Positions 16,615 to 26,054 of a stretch of DNA of 64,000 bases are shown here, piece after piece (positions within the stretch are counted from its first letter, which is position 1; each line of letters starts with the position of its first letter). Both the position numbers and the translations under genes were made by a program. This DNA is from Halobacteriovoraceae bacterium (lineage in GTDB: Bacteria > Bdellovibrionota > Bacteriovoracia > Bacteriovoracales > Bacteriovoracaceae), in NCBI GenBank assembly GCA_002712005.1, contig PASP01000016.1, positions 149,983 through 213,982 of the forward strand. Reading direction: 5' to 3'. The notes beneath the pieces were generated by a model. It was not told where the DNA came from and ran no database searches. It saw nothing but the letters and a program-made list of their open reading frames with translations.

Positions 16615-17916
16615 ATGCCCACTCCTTCAACTAAAGAACTTATTAAAATCTGGTCTCAAGTCGCCGCTCATAGTTTCGGTGGCCCAGCTGGTCAAATCGC
16701 TGTGATCCATCAACTTGTTGTCGAAAAGAAGAAGCTCATCTCAGAAGAGAGATTCCTTCACGCCTTAAACTTTTGTATGCTTCTACCTGGACCAGAGGCC
16801 CAACAACTTGCCACTTATATGGGCTATATCATGGCAAAATGGAGAGGAGGTTTAATAGCCGGTGGCCTTTTCATTCTACCAGGCTTTCTTTCCATTCTTG
16901 CTCTCTCTTATCTCTATGTTCTTTTTAATGATGTAAAATTGGTACAAGGACTCTTCTACGGTATCAAGCCAGCTATTATTGCTATCGTCTTAGCTGCCCT
17001 TTATAAAATATCAAAAAAGTCATTAAAGTCTGCCTTTCATTGGATAATTGCAGCACTTGGCTTTATTTCCTTATTCTTCTTTAATCTTTCTTTTCCCCTA
17101 GTTGTTTTTCTTTCAGCACTATTGGGTATCCTTTACGGAAAATGGATAAAAGGAGACGAACTTTATAATAAGGACAATGTAGACACAGAATTTAGTAGTC
17201 TCCCCTCGTCCTTACAGACCTTCAAAACCTTGGTCACTTGGCTCATCATATGGTTCTTTCCCATTACCCTAACCTTACTTATTTTGGGCCCTCAATCAAC
17301 TTTTCATACTCTTAATCTCTTTTTTAGTAAGATGTCTCTCGTTACTTTCGGAGGGGCTTACGCAGCTTTGAGCTATGTAGCCCAGCAGGCTGTTGATATT
17401 TACGGCTGGTTGCAAGGTACGGAAATGCTTGATGGACTCGCTCTTGCCGAGACAACACCAGGACCACTCATTCAAGTCGTTCAGTATGTGGGATTTATGG
17501 GGGCTTACCGTTTTCCCCAAGCTTTTAATCCACTTTTTAGTGCTTTCTTAGGTTCAGTCTTAACGACCTGGATGACTTTCGCGCCTTGCTTTCTATTCAT
17601 CTTCACCCTTGCTCCCTATATTGAATTCATAAGAGGGCAAAAGGTTTTTACCGATGCACTGTCGGCCATTACAGCCTCAGTTGTAGGAGTCATCTTTAAT
17701 CTATCCCTATGGTTTGTACTCAAGGCCCTTTTTGAACAATCAGAGCATGTAGAAAATTATATTTTTGATTTCAGCTACCCAATCCCTTCAACTATAGACT
17801 GGATCGCAGCTAGCATATGTCTCGTGGCCCTCGCCTTACAATTCCATTTTAAGAAAGGTCTCTTTACCATACTTGGTATTTGCACATCCTTGGGAATTTT
17901 GGCCAAGCTTCTATAA
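16615..17916 (+). CDS. chrA: ChrA-family chromate transporter
   Basis: 433 residues made of two homologous halves, the long-chain ChrA form. The first half has SFGGPAGQIAVIHQ and LLPGPEAQQLATYMGY; the second has TFGGAYAALSYVAQQAV and LAETTPGPLIQVVQYVGFMGAYR. About 10-12 transmembrane helices are expected. ChrA exports chromate, probably by proton antiport; many homologues may move sulfate-like oxyanions. It begins 14 bp after ylqF, so the two may share a transcript. No chrB-type regulator is nearby. Confidence 0.92.
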   Translation: MPTPSTKELIKIWSQVAAHSFGGPAGQIAVIHQLVVEKKKLISEERFLHALNFCMLLPGPEAQQLATYMGYIMAKWRGGLIAGGLFILPGFLSILALSYLYVLFNDVKLVQGLFYGIKPAIIAIVLAALYKISKKSLKSAFHWIIAALGFISLFFFNLSFPLVVFLSALLGILYGKWIKGDELYNKDNVDTEFSSLPSSLQTFKTLVTWLIIWFFPITLTLLILGPQSTFHTLNLFFSKMSLVTFGGAYAALSYVAQQAVDIYGWLQGTEMLDGLALAETTPGPLIQVVQYVGFMGAYRFPQAFNPLFSAFLGSVLTTWMTFAPCFLFIFTLAPYIEFIRGQKVFTDALSAITASVVGVIFNLSLWFVLKALFEQSEHVENYIFDFSYPIPSTIDWIAASICLVALALQFHFKKGLFTILGICTSLGILAKLL

Positions 17917-17973
17917 ATACAAAGTCTAATCCTACAATTTTTACCGATTTCCCCTATTCCCTCCTTTCAGCTC

Positions 17974-18002
17974 GAGAAGCTATGGTATGAGGATAGCTTC
18001 TC
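17974..18002 (+). promoter_or_regulatory. Perfect 10-bp hairpin between chrA and the di-heme protein gene
   Basis: GAGAAGCTAT (17974-17983) and ATAGCTTCTC (17993-18002) are exact inverted copies around a 9-base loop. No T-run follows, so it is not a standard intrinsic terminator for chrA. It ends 18 bp before the next start codon and could be an operator or a 5' leader hairpin. Confidence 0.5.
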
Positions 18003-18020
18003 ATAGATTTAAATAATTAA

Positions 18021-19601
18021 ATGAAGACAAGAATTACTCTTTTTTATCTATTTACCTTAAGTACACTCTTACTTCCCAGCGAAGTATTTTCACGCGAGTA
18101 TATTCCAACAGACTTCTATCAATTCTTTGGAAATCCCAAGATTCAAGAGAATTTCTTTCCTAAGAAAAGAATCTCTTATCAAGATATCAAAACATGGCCT
18201 ATTGATAGCTATGAAAGCTTTCTTGAACAATTGAATGAGAAAAGACCTCAGTTCTTCCAAAATGAAGTTTTAATTCACACTTCAAGTAGTCTGCAGCCCT
18301 CTTCTCTAAAATCACCTCGAGTACTTCTTTTTGGAGACGGACTCGTGATGGCCTTTAATGAAATTCAAGGAAGTGAGAGTAAATCCCATAGAGTAGAAGT
18401 TATCGAATTTGATAGAGATAAAGCCCAATTTATTCCTCGCGAAATCCTATTTAATCGTCTTAAAAAGAAAGGTGTCCAATTTAATGACCAACCCACAAGT
18501 TGTCTTGCCTGCCATGGAGAACCTTTTAGACCTATTTGGAATCCCTATGATTTCTGGTCTAGGGCCTTTGGAAGCCGTATAGGCAGAATTGGCTCAGACC
18601 AAGAAGAAAAGGCCTATCATCAGTATTTTGCTTCATCCCAAAAAGGAATCCGAAAGTATTTAAAAAAAGATGCTATTCCTGAAGGGGATCATCTCATGTT
18701 GCGATCCATTGAAGCCTTCACCGGCTATATGAATACTTTAAATAGCATAACGATGGGTAAGCTTCTCGCCTCAAAGAATCTCGATGCTCTAGAGTATCCC
18801 CTTTTATGGATATTAAATTACTGTGCATCAAATGAGAATAATCAAGACTCAACTCGAGGAGATCAGGCCTTTCTTAGCCTCTTTAGTGATGACTTTCATG
18901 CACAAGCTCCCCTTTCATTTGAGGCCCTACAAAAAGAAACACAGCTCGCGCGAAACTGGTTCAAGACTTACTCTGATCACATCTATGCTGAGGTCTTTCC
19001 CAATATCCAAAAGGAATACTTCTTCATTGATCATAATCGACTAAGAGATGAAGCCTTTACCGTAACACGCCTTAGATACCTCTTAGAAAATAAAGGGATT
19101 TCCTTAAGAAATCTAGTTCTCTCTCATGGAGCAAATGATTACTTCTTCTCGACCCCTAATAATTTCATAGCTGACTTGAAAAACACCTATGAGCATTATT
19201 TAAATCAGTCTGCCAGTGAAGAGCTTAAGAATGCGACTTCTTATTCTTGCCAACAACTTGAAGATATTTCTCGCGCTCTCAATCAAGGTTTCAATAGCGA
19301 AGCTAGTAGAACACATATTCAGCAATCGAGATTCGATCGTCCTCAGAAAGACTTGTCCCCTATGGGAAAATGTATGAAGTGCCATACCCTAGACTATAAT
19401 CAACCAAAGACCAAAGGTCCCTATATCCCGTTTGATGACTCCGCAAAAATGCAGAAGCTTCTCAAAACAACAGGTCTTGGAGAAGAAATCAAGTATCGTA
19501 TTTCTACTGAGGATTCATTTGATCAAATGCCCCCTAAGGCGAGACTCAGTTCTGAGGAAATTTCCGCCCTTAAAGAGTATATAGATACTCTTAAGGAATA
19601 A
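18021..19601 (+). CDS. Exported protein with two c-type heme motifs
   Basis: 526 residues with a signal peptide (about 1-24, ending EVFSRE). Two CxxCH heme attachment motifs are visible: CLACH (in TSCLACHGEPFRPIWNPYDFW, about 165) and CMKCH (in GKCMKCHTLDYN, about 452). The C-terminal 80 residues, with MPPKARLSSEEISALKEYIDTL, look like a cytochrome-c domain with methionine as the sixth ligand. The long middle part is not recognised. It is probably a periplasmic di-heme electron carrier or oxidase; the substrate is unknown. Confidence 0.75.
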   Translation: MKTRITLFYLFTLSTLLLPSEVFSREYIPTDFYQFFGNPKIQENFFPKKRISYQDIKTWPIDSYESFLEQLNEKRPQFFQNEVLIHTSSSLQPSSLKSPRVLLFGDGLVMAFNEIQGSESKSHRVEVIEFDRDKAQFIPREILFNRLKKKGVQFNDQPTSCLACHGEPFRPIWNPYDFWSRAFGSRIGRIGSDQEEKAYHQYFASSQKGIRKYLKKDAIPEGDHLMLRSIEAFTGYMNTLNSITMGKLLASKNLDALEYPLLWILNYCASNENNQDSTRGDQAFLSLFSDDFHAQAPLSFEALQKETQLARNWFKTYSDHIYAEVFPNIQKEYFFIDHNRLRDEAFTVTRLRYLLENKGISLRNLVLSHGANDYFFSTPNNFIADLKNTYEHYLNQSASEELKNATSYSCQQLEDISRALNQGFNSEASRTHIQQSRFDRPQKDLSPMGKCMKCHTLDYNQPKTKGPYIPFDDSAKMQKLLKTTGLGEEIKYRISTEDSFDQMPPKARLSSEEISALKEYIDTLKE

Positions 19602-19677
19602 GTGTTTATTAATTAATCACCCTTTATACTTATTACTTTCACTGCCTTATAAATTATCTGCAGTGATAGAATACCTC

Positions 19678-20715
19678 ATGAATTTTCGCAACTTATCGTC
19701 CACTTTCTCCACTCTAATGCTCTTCTTTCTTTCCATGGATTCTGGTGCGATGTACGGCGATCTCCTTCCTCTTGATAAAGCCCCGCTACATGCTTGCCAT
19801 ATTGCCACAGATCTTCATGGTGGTACTTGTAGTGGTACAGTGATGACAGATAATATGATCAAAACAGCGTCTCACTGCTTGAGAAACAAAATTGCAGCAG
19901 AAATGACTGTGACTTGCCCCAATGGACAAAAATTTGAAGTAGAAGACATCATTCTTCATCCTGAATACTACAATACGCCTAACCGAATGATGGCCGATGT
20001 GGGACTCATTAAAATTAAAGGAAACTATTCCCATAAAATCCCAGCATATCTAACTCAAAGTAAAGACATTATCGAGATTTTAAAAAAATCAAAGCAATGT
20101 GCTGTTTGGTCGTATGGATATCATATAGAATCTCTTATTCAGCTTGGGGACTATCATGGAGTGGCCCTTTCTCAATATGAACTCACCAATTCTCATATTG
20201 TCATTCCCAATTCTGCTGAAGTTATGATTCGCTCTGGGGATTCTGGTGGAGGACTCTACTGCTTAGACCAGGATAATCTTTGGGTAAACTTAGGAACTGT
20301 TTATGGCCATGACTATGAAGTTTCCTATATTTTAAGAAATGATTATATTCAAGATTTTCTTTCCAGCTATGGGATAGAAGAAAAAGAATTTAATATGCCA
20401 CAAGAATCTGATATGGCCTTAGATAATAATGGAAACCCTTCCCATGAAGAGTTTCCTTTTCAAGAAGGTCAATCCTATAAAGTAAAACCTTTCAGCATAC
20501 TAGTAGACCAGAATCTTCAACAGTATGGAATTGGAGATCAGCTCAATGTGCTCTTTAAAGTAGAAGAGATTAACCTTAATAAAGCGACGGGAACACTGAT
20601 CATTCGAGATGTCGCCCCCACACGTTACCTTTGTATTGATGGAATTCTTTGCAACGGGAAATATGAAAATCTGACTATTTCACTTGATCGTCTCAATAAC
20701 GAGACGGCAAAATAG
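19678..20715 (+). CDS. Secreted trypsin-like serine protease (S1 family)
   Basis: 345 residues from the ATG at 19678; a GTG at 19663 is in frame but would put five odd residues before the signal peptide. All three catalytic residues are visible: His in TASHC, Asp in ADVGLIKI, and Ser in RSGDSGGGLYC. Paired cysteines fit an extracytoplasmic fold. After the protease domain (about 25-235) there is an extra C-terminal part of about 100 residues with CIDGILCNGKY that I do not recognise. A secreted protease fits a predatory or scavenging lifestyle. Confidence 0.85.
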   Translation: MNFRNLSSTFSTLMLFFLSMDSGAMYGDLLPLDKAPLHACHIATDLHGGTCSGTVMTDNMIKTASHCLRNKIAAEMTVTCPNGQKFEVEDIILHPEYYNTPNRMMADVGLIKIKGNYSHKIPAYLTQSKDIIEILKKSKQCAVWSYGYHIESLIQLGDYHGVALSQYELTNSHIVIPNSAEVMIRSGDSGGGLYCLDQDNLWVNLGTVYGHDYEVSYILRNDYIQDFLSSYGIEEKEFNMPQESDMALDNNGNPSHEEFPFQEGQSYKVKPFSILVDQNLQQYGIGDQLNVLFKVEEINLNKATGTLIIRDVAPTRYLCIDGILCNGKYENLTISLDRLNNETAK

Positions 20716-20776
20716 TCATTCGTCCTCACATTATCTAAAGAAGTAGTAAAATAAAGAAAAAAAATTAAGGATCTTT

Positions 20777-21157
20777 ATGAAACGACTTCTTTTTACTGCA
20801 CTCTTATTTACATTAATCAGCTCTACCCAAGCCAAAATATATGATTCTTTTATGTGCTACACCCATGTCGATACAGTGGTACTTTTTGGTATTTTAAAAG
20901 AAGAACCTACTCTAAGAATTAATTATTATCGTCTTGATAAAAATCCGACCACTATTGAACTGAAGGTAAGCGATTATAGCCGTAATTCGAGAACGATTTC
21001 AGCGACTGGACTTTATAAGGGAAAAGAAGTGATTAAAATCAATTCTAGAAATGGTCGTGGTCTAGCAGATATAAACCTTATGCCGTTTCCAGGAAGTGAA
21101 GATGTTAGCTTCGCCCAAGAGGAAGTTCTCTGTTATTTTGGAAAGTTCGAAGATTAG
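20777..21157 (+). CDS. Small secreted protein of unknown function, 126 aa
   Basis: A signal peptide (MKRLLFTALLFTLISSTQA, 1-19) is followed by about 107 residues with no recognised domain, likely beta-rich, with two cysteines (FMCYTH near 28 and VLCYFG near the C-terminus). AAGGA lies shortly before the ATG. It follows the trypsin-like gene by 61 bp and could be expressed with it. Its 3' end overlaps the convergent ATP-grasp gene by 4 bp. Confidence 0.75.
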   Translation: MKRLLFTALLFTLISSTQAKIYDSFMCYTHVDTVVLFGILKEEPTLRINYYRLDKNPTTIELKVSDYSRNSRTISATGLYKGKEVIKINSRNGRGLADINLMPFPGSEDVSFAQEEVLCYFGKFED

Positions 21158-22107
21158 AAAAGCACACCTTGTTTGATGAGCTTTATTTTTTCTGGAATAG
21201 GAATTTCCTCTGACAGCAACTTGATATAATCAAGTCTAGGCTTTAGACCTGCTTTATTAGCGATCTGAATGGATAGCCCTGGTCTTGCATTAATTTCGAG
21301 AAGAAGAGGACCTGCATTCTCATCTAAAACAAGATCTACTCCAATATAACCCATAGAGGTAATCTCATAACAACGAGAAGAAAGTTCAAGAACTTCATCC
21401 CAAAATGGAATGACTAAATCTTCAAGGATGTGACCTGTATCAGGATGATTGGTAATCCACTTGTCTTGGCATACAGCTCCAGTAATTTGTCCTGTCTTCA
21501 AATTTATACCACACCCAACAGCACCTTGATGGAGGTTGGCCCTTCCCCGAGAAGACTTGGTAGGAAGACGAATCATGGCCATTACAGGATAGCCTTTAAA
21601 AACAATGACCCTAATATCTGGGATTCCTTTATAGGCATATTCTCCCAGGGTTGGGTGAATCGAAAGCTTCTCTTGGATAATGACTTGGTCAGGCTGCCCA
21701 CTCAAAGAATACATACCACTGAGAATATCAGAAATGTGATACTTCACATCTTTAAGATTCATATCTCCACGAGAAGTATCAAAAACAAGCTCATGATCGG
21801 AATCAGCTCCTTCATTCTTAGTGACACTATTGATTAAGAGAATACCATTTCCCATCGCACCGCGACTGGGCTTGATGACAAAGCTCTCAAGCTTTTCAAG
21901 TCTGCGCTGGATGGTTTTCAATTGTCCAGCAGTCGAAACGGTAAAATAGATATCAGGTTGAGCAATTTTATATTGCTTGGCCATAATATAGGTCAAAATC
22001 TTATCGTCCACCTTAGGAAAATGTTTTCGCGGGTTATAGGGAAGAATAAATTCTCCAACTCGGCGATTAATCCCGAGAATCCCCGCTTTTCTTAGGTAAC
22101 TAAACAT
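21154..22107 (-). CDS. ATP-grasp ligase of the alpha-L-glutamate-ligase-like group
   Basis: 317 residues, one ATP-grasp domain: LESFVIKPSRGAMGNGILLI (about 94-113) is the nucleotide loop and GPLLLEINARPGLSIQIAN (about 268-286) holds the metal-binding acidic and Asn residues. It is the last gene of a three-gene minus-strand operon with an inactive transglutaminase-7TM protein and a retropepsin-like protein, overlapping the former by 8 bp. This cassette is known from genome surveys of amidoligases and is thought to tag a cell-envelope peptide or protein; the exact reaction is unproven. Confidence 0.88.
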   Translation of the reverse strand: MFSYLRKAGILGINRRVGEFILPYNPRKHFPKVDDKILTYIMAKQYKIAQPDIYFTVSTAGQLKTIQRRLEKLESFVIKPSRGAMGNGILLINSVTKNEGADSDHELVFDTSRGDMNLKDVKYHISDILSGMYSLSGQPDQVIIQEKLSIHPTLGEYAYKGIPDIRVIVFKGYPVMAMIRLPTKSSRGRANLHQGAVGCGINLKTGQITGAVCQDKWITNHPDTGHILEDLVIPFWDEVLELSSRCYEITSMGYIGVDLVLDENAGPLLLEINARPGLSIQIANKAGLKPRLDYIKLLSEEIPIPEKIKLIKQGVLF

Positions 22108-23719
22108 TTTCGTTTATTCCTTCAAATTCTCTAAAACGCAGAACTTCATTGAGACGATAACCTTTATAACTTCCAATCATGAGATTCAGAGCAATAATGA
22201 CTAATAATAATTCCGGATTATTAAAGAGAATTTGCTTTAAGAAGTTCAGTTTGAAAATGATATAACAGAGAATCGCAATAGAGAGCGTACCCAACAAGGC
22301 CTTAATCGTATTCACTGTCCCCTCTTCGATGAAGTGAATGCTAAAGCGCTCAATAAAGCCCGTGATAATAACAATAGGAAGATAATTAATCGATTGTCCG
22401 ACTTGAAAGACCCCGTTATTTTCATAAATCACTAAACTAAAGAAAGTGTAGGAAATAATCACAAGAGTTAAGAGAATGGATAATCGCGGTATCGCTAATA
22501 AGTAGAGTCTATCGAGAAGATATCGTTGTCCAAACCCGAGTAGAACAATCACACTAAAGAAGACGATTCCAACGGTTAGCGAAGTTTCTAGAAAGAAGAG
22601 ACTTAAAAGGATAGGAGTAAAAATACCAAAGGACTTCAGCCCTAAAATAACTCGAGATATAGAGAGAACCAGGGTCCCCAGTGGAATGAGAAGAACCGTA
22701 TAAAAAACGGTCCTAACATTTACCGGTAGATTGTGAAGAGAAAGAAGAGATAAAATTGAACTTACTGATTTAAGTTTCTTCTTATATAGAGTGGAGTCGA
22801 CTTTATTCACCATCACTGAAGCGGCTCTTACTGTGATGAACTCTTGCTTAAATAACTTAGGAAAATCTTCAAAATTCTTATAGAGAACAAAGAAGTCTTG
22901 TACATTCTTATCAAACGGACTTAAGTCTCTAGCAAGAAGAAACCAATTATCTCCTAAAAGAATCTCGGGCATATAGATAGGATTTAGTTTTGTAACCTGC
23001 CCAACTCGATTAAGCTCATAGGCCACATTGATTCGTGTGGGTATCCCATTCAGTCGATTTAAATAGGTAAAAATCTGGGCCTTCATTAAATTAGAGCCCG
23101 CAGAAAGAGAAAGAGCTTCTGTGATGGTTTTAATATTTTCATCACGGGTAATTTCTTCTGTTATAAAGAAGTATATCTTCTTGGCCACTTCAGCTTTATC
23201 ATCATCGATAATATTGATTTTAGCATTCAACAACTCCATCTGCTCTCTTTCTTCATCCGTAAGTTTATCTAAACTGAGAAGTTTTTGAATATAATCGTAC
23301 CCTTCTTCCTTAAGGCGAGGAGATTTCAGAGGAGTCTCACTTAAGGCTTCCGATAGTTCAACATTTACGAGGGCCACAAGTTTTTCGTTCTTATCTAAGA
23401 ATTCTTTGGATAGTTTGAGTAGATTACCGTCATTTGTATTTACAAAGTTGGGCTTGGTTCCATCCAAATAAGATAGATTATCAACACTTTGATATCGAGT
23501 CGTTGTGAAAAAAGGAAGTTTAATCTCTTTCTTATCATCAAAGTAACTTACACCTAATTTATCTTCGATTTTTGAAAAGGGATAATTAATAGAAAGATTC
23601 CATTTATTCGTTGCACTCTCAGGTATCAAATCGATTTCAGCGATATAGTTCTTATAGATAATACTACTGATAGGTATGATAAAGAGAATAAGGATGATGG
23701 TTTTTTTTAACAGGTTCAT
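22100..23719 (-). CDS. Inactive transglutaminase fused to seven transmembrane helices
   Basis: 539 residues. An N-terminal membrane anchor is followed by an exported domain of the inactive transglutaminase type (about 30-310), including EALSLSAGSNLMKAQIFTYLNRLNGIPTRINVAYEL, where the usual catalytic Cys position is Asn/Leu rather than Cys. About seven transmembrane helices fill 345-530, with GLKSFGIFTPILLSLFFLETSL near the start of that block. Its partners in the operon are an ATP-grasp ligase and a retropepsin-like protein. It probably presents or senses the modified substrate at the membrane. Confidence 0.88.
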   Translation of the reverse strand: MNLLKKTIILILFIIPISSIIYKNYIAEIDLIPESATNKWNLSINYPFSKIEDKLGVSYFDDKKEIKLPFFTTTRYQSVDNLSYLDGTKPNFVNTNDGNLLKLSKEFLDKNEKLVALVNVELSEALSETPLKSPRLKEEGYDYIQKLLSLDKLTDEEREQMELLNAKINIIDDDKAEVAKKIYFFITEEITRDENIKTITEALSLSAGSNLMKAQIFTYLNRLNGIPTRINVAYELNRVGQVTKLNPIYMPEILLGDNWFLLARDLSPFDKNVQDFFVLYKNFEDFPKLFKQEFITVRAASVMVNKVDSTLYKKKLKSVSSILSLLSLHNLPVNVRTVFYTVLLIPLGTLVLSISRVILGLKSFGIFTPILLSLFFLETSLTVGIVFFSVIVLLGFGQRYLLDRLYLLAIPRLSILLTLVIISYTFFSLVIYENNGVFQVGQSINYLPIVIITGFIERFSIHFIEEGTVNTIKALLGTLSIAILCYIIFKLNFLKQILFNNPELLLVIIALNLMIGSYKGYRLNEVLRFREFEGINENV

Positions 23720-24399
23720 TATTTACCTAGTAAGCGTGTTTGAGAAACGTCAACTACGTATTCTCCCATTAATAAATTTCTACCTACAAGAAAGTTGTAT
23801 CTCAGATCTTCACGGTCATTTAAGTTCACACTTACCTCGTGAATTCGTCCTCCCATCTCTACCGCCATTTTAATAACATAACGATCAGAGGCTTCCCCAT
23901 TTGAACTTCTTACTCTTTGCTTCTTCACAATCTCTTTATAAAAAGACTGCTTCTTTCCTTCCGTATTTTCAGAAGTAAACTGAATATACTTCTTACCTTC
24001 AACTTCTTTTTCAATAATATTTTCCGCATGCATGGAACATGTTTTAGCTCCTGTATCAATTCTTGCCTTCAGAGCAAAACCTGTTGAGTCGAGTTTAATA
24101 TTCTCAATTCTTCCAATCACCGTTTTATTCTTTATCGACTTCTTAACTTTCTTTTGTTTTTTAAGAATATTCTTAGAAAAGGTTTGTGTAGAGACTTGAA
24201 ACTTAGGCTGGGGCTGCTTACTCAGTAGTCCCTTCATTTCATCAATAATTTCTTTCTTAGTTTGATAGAGGTCTTCTTTAATTTTCAGACTAAGCTCTCT
24301 TCCCTCTTGCTCAGTGAGATAATTTCTCTGTTGTTGAGCACAGGAGGAAAAAAGGAGTCCCATAAGAATCATTGTCACTAGTTGTAATTTATTTACCAT
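23719..24399 (-). CDS. Retropepsin-like (RimB-type) aspartic protease lipoprotein
   Basis: 226 residues. LLFSSCAQ at residues 15-22 is a lipobox (Cys20). A lysine-rich linker (about 60-92) leads to a retropepsin-like domain of the Zn_protease/RimB family: LKARIDTGAKTCSMHAENI (D-T-G-A active-site loop, about 112-130) and YNFLVGRNLLMGEYVVDVS near the end. The family name 'ATP-dependent zinc protease' is historic; related proteins cleave glutamate tags made by RimK-like ligases. The stop shares a base with the next start, so it is tightly coupled to the transglutaminase-7TM gene and leads the operon. Confidence 0.88.
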   Translation of the reverse strand: MVNKLQLVTMILMGLLFSSCAQQQRNYLTEQEGRELSLKIKEDLYQTKKEIIDEMKGLLSKQPQPKFQVSTQTFSKNILKKQKKVKKSIKNKTVIGRIENIKLDSTGFALKARIDTGAKTCSMHAENIIEKEVEGKKYIQFTSENTEGKKQSFYKEIVKKQRVRSSNGEASDRYVIKMAVEMGGRIHEVSVNLNDREDLRYNFLVGRNLLMGEYVVDVSQTRLLGK

Positions 24400-24569
24400 A
24401 AAAGCTACCCTACTTTAGTTTGGTTCAAAAAAATATTGATAGAGTTATCTAGAATTTTTTTTATCTTATTTAAAGTTTCTTTTGTTAACCATGAATTATT
24501 TTAATACTTTATGTTAGTCTTACCAGTTTTTCTTGCTGCACAGCTCATTTATCTTTAACATGGATTTCT

Positions 24570-25919
24570 ATGAGCGAATCTAAACAAAATGGGGACTCGC
24601 TGCGAGGATCTATCGTGGCCCTACTTCCCCTTCTACTCTTCCTTTCCCTCTATATTGGAGTAGGAATCTATCTGTCCTTTCAAGGGGTGGAATATGCTTT
24701 TTATCAGCTCCCAGCACCAGTTGCCATTTTACCGGCAATCATTGTCGCCTTTATCTTGGACAGATTCTATAGAAAGAAAGAGTTAACCCAATCACTCTCA
24801 TCAACGCTAGAGGACTTTCTTCGCGGAGTTGGCCATCCGGATATCATCGCCATGTGCATGATCTACTTATTGGCCGGAGCTTTTGCTGCAGTGGCCAAGG
24901 CTTCAGGTGGAGTGGATGCAACCGTGAATTTAGGCCTCAGTGCCATGAGCCCCAGTATGATCTTGCCTGGCATTTTTATCATCAGTGCCTTTATCGCTAC
25001 CGCCATGGGTACGAGTATGGGAACGATTGCGGCAGTTGCCCCGGTTGCCCTGGGAATTGCTGAATCCGCAGAACTCTCTCTATCCCTTACGGCAGGAGTG
25101 GTATTAAGTGGAGCGATGTTTGGGGATAACCTCTCCATTATTTCAGATACGACAATTGCAGCAACTCGTTCTCAGGGCTGCAAGATGAAGGATAAATTTA
25201 AAGAGAATATTCGAATGGCGCTTCCGGCGGCCATAGCTTCTTTGATTCTTTTCACTTTCTTTAGTGCGAGCACTCAAGTGCCTCAGGTTCAAGAGATTCA
25301 TTGGATAAAAGTCATCCCTTATATCACGATACTCATCCTCGCCATCGCCGGAGTGAATGTATTTGCAGTATTAAGCCTTGGTATTTTCTTGGCGGGAATC
25401 ATCGGCCTTTCCACCCTTCAAAGCTATAGCTTAACCACATTTTCTCAAGATATATATGCTGGTTTTGGTAATATGCAAGAGATCTTTCTGTTATCCCTTC
25501 TTATTGGTGGGCTGAGTGAGCTCATGAAAAAGCAAGGAGGACTAACTTTCTTGACCCAATTTATTTCAAAGCTCATTTCTAAGGTTCCAAATAAATTGAT
25601 CAGTGAAAAGAGAACGAGTGAATATGGGATCGCGCTTTTAGTTTCAGCTATAAACTTTTGTACCGCCAATAATACTGTGGCGATTATAGTATCGGGAAGT
25701 GTGGCCAAAAATCTTGCGCAAAAAAATGATATTGATCCGAAAAGAAGTGCCAGCATTCTCGATATCTTTTCATGTGTCGTTCAAGGGATTCTTCCCTATG
25801 GTGCTCAAGTTCTTCTCTTGGGATCAGTGTTCAAACTCTCTCCCCTTGAAATAATTTCACACTCTTACTATTGTCTTATCTTGGCATTGGTGGCGCTAAT
25901 CCTTCCCTCTAGGCAGTGA
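24570..25919 (+). CDS. NhaC-family Na+/H+ antiporter
   Basis: 449 residues with about 11-12 hydrophobic helices. GTSMGTIAAVAPVALGIAES and GVVLSGAMFGDNLSIISDTTIAATRSQGC (about 150-210) are hallmark NhaC segments with the membrane acidic residues expected for cation exchange. Sodium extrusion suits a marine organism. It is divergent from the retropepsin operon across 170 bp with no obvious regulator site. Malate/lactate antiport has been shown for a few relatives and cannot be excluded. Confidence 0.85.
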   Translation: MSESKQNGDSLRGSIVALLPLLLFLSLYIGVGIYLSFQGVEYAFYQLPAPVAILPAIIVAFILDRFYRKKELTQSLSSTLEDFLRGVGHPDIIAMCMIYLLAGAFAAVAKASGGVDATVNLGLSAMSPSMILPGIFIISAFIATAMGTSMGTIAAVAPVALGIAESAELSLSLTAGVVLSGAMFGDNLSIISDTTIAATRSQGCKMKDKFKENIRMALPAAIASLILFTFFSASTQVPQVQEIHWIKVIPYITILILAIAGVNVFAVLSLGIFLAGIIGLSTLQSYSLTTFSQDIYAGFGNMQEIFLLSLLIGGLSELMKKQGGLTFLTQFISKLISKVPNKLISEKRTSEYGIALLVSAINFCTANNTVAIIVSGSVAKNLAQKNDIDPKRSASILDIFSCVVQGILPYGAQVLLLGSVFKLSPLEIISHSYYCLILALVALILPSRQ

Positions 25920-26054
25920 GCCGACTTTTTCTTAAGAACTTCTTTAAACCTCTATAGATTTTTCATGTTATGGCCTCGTCCATAAATTTACACTTAGCAT
26001 TGTATGAAAGCATTGATATCTAAAACCTACAATAATTTAAAAGAAGGATAATCA

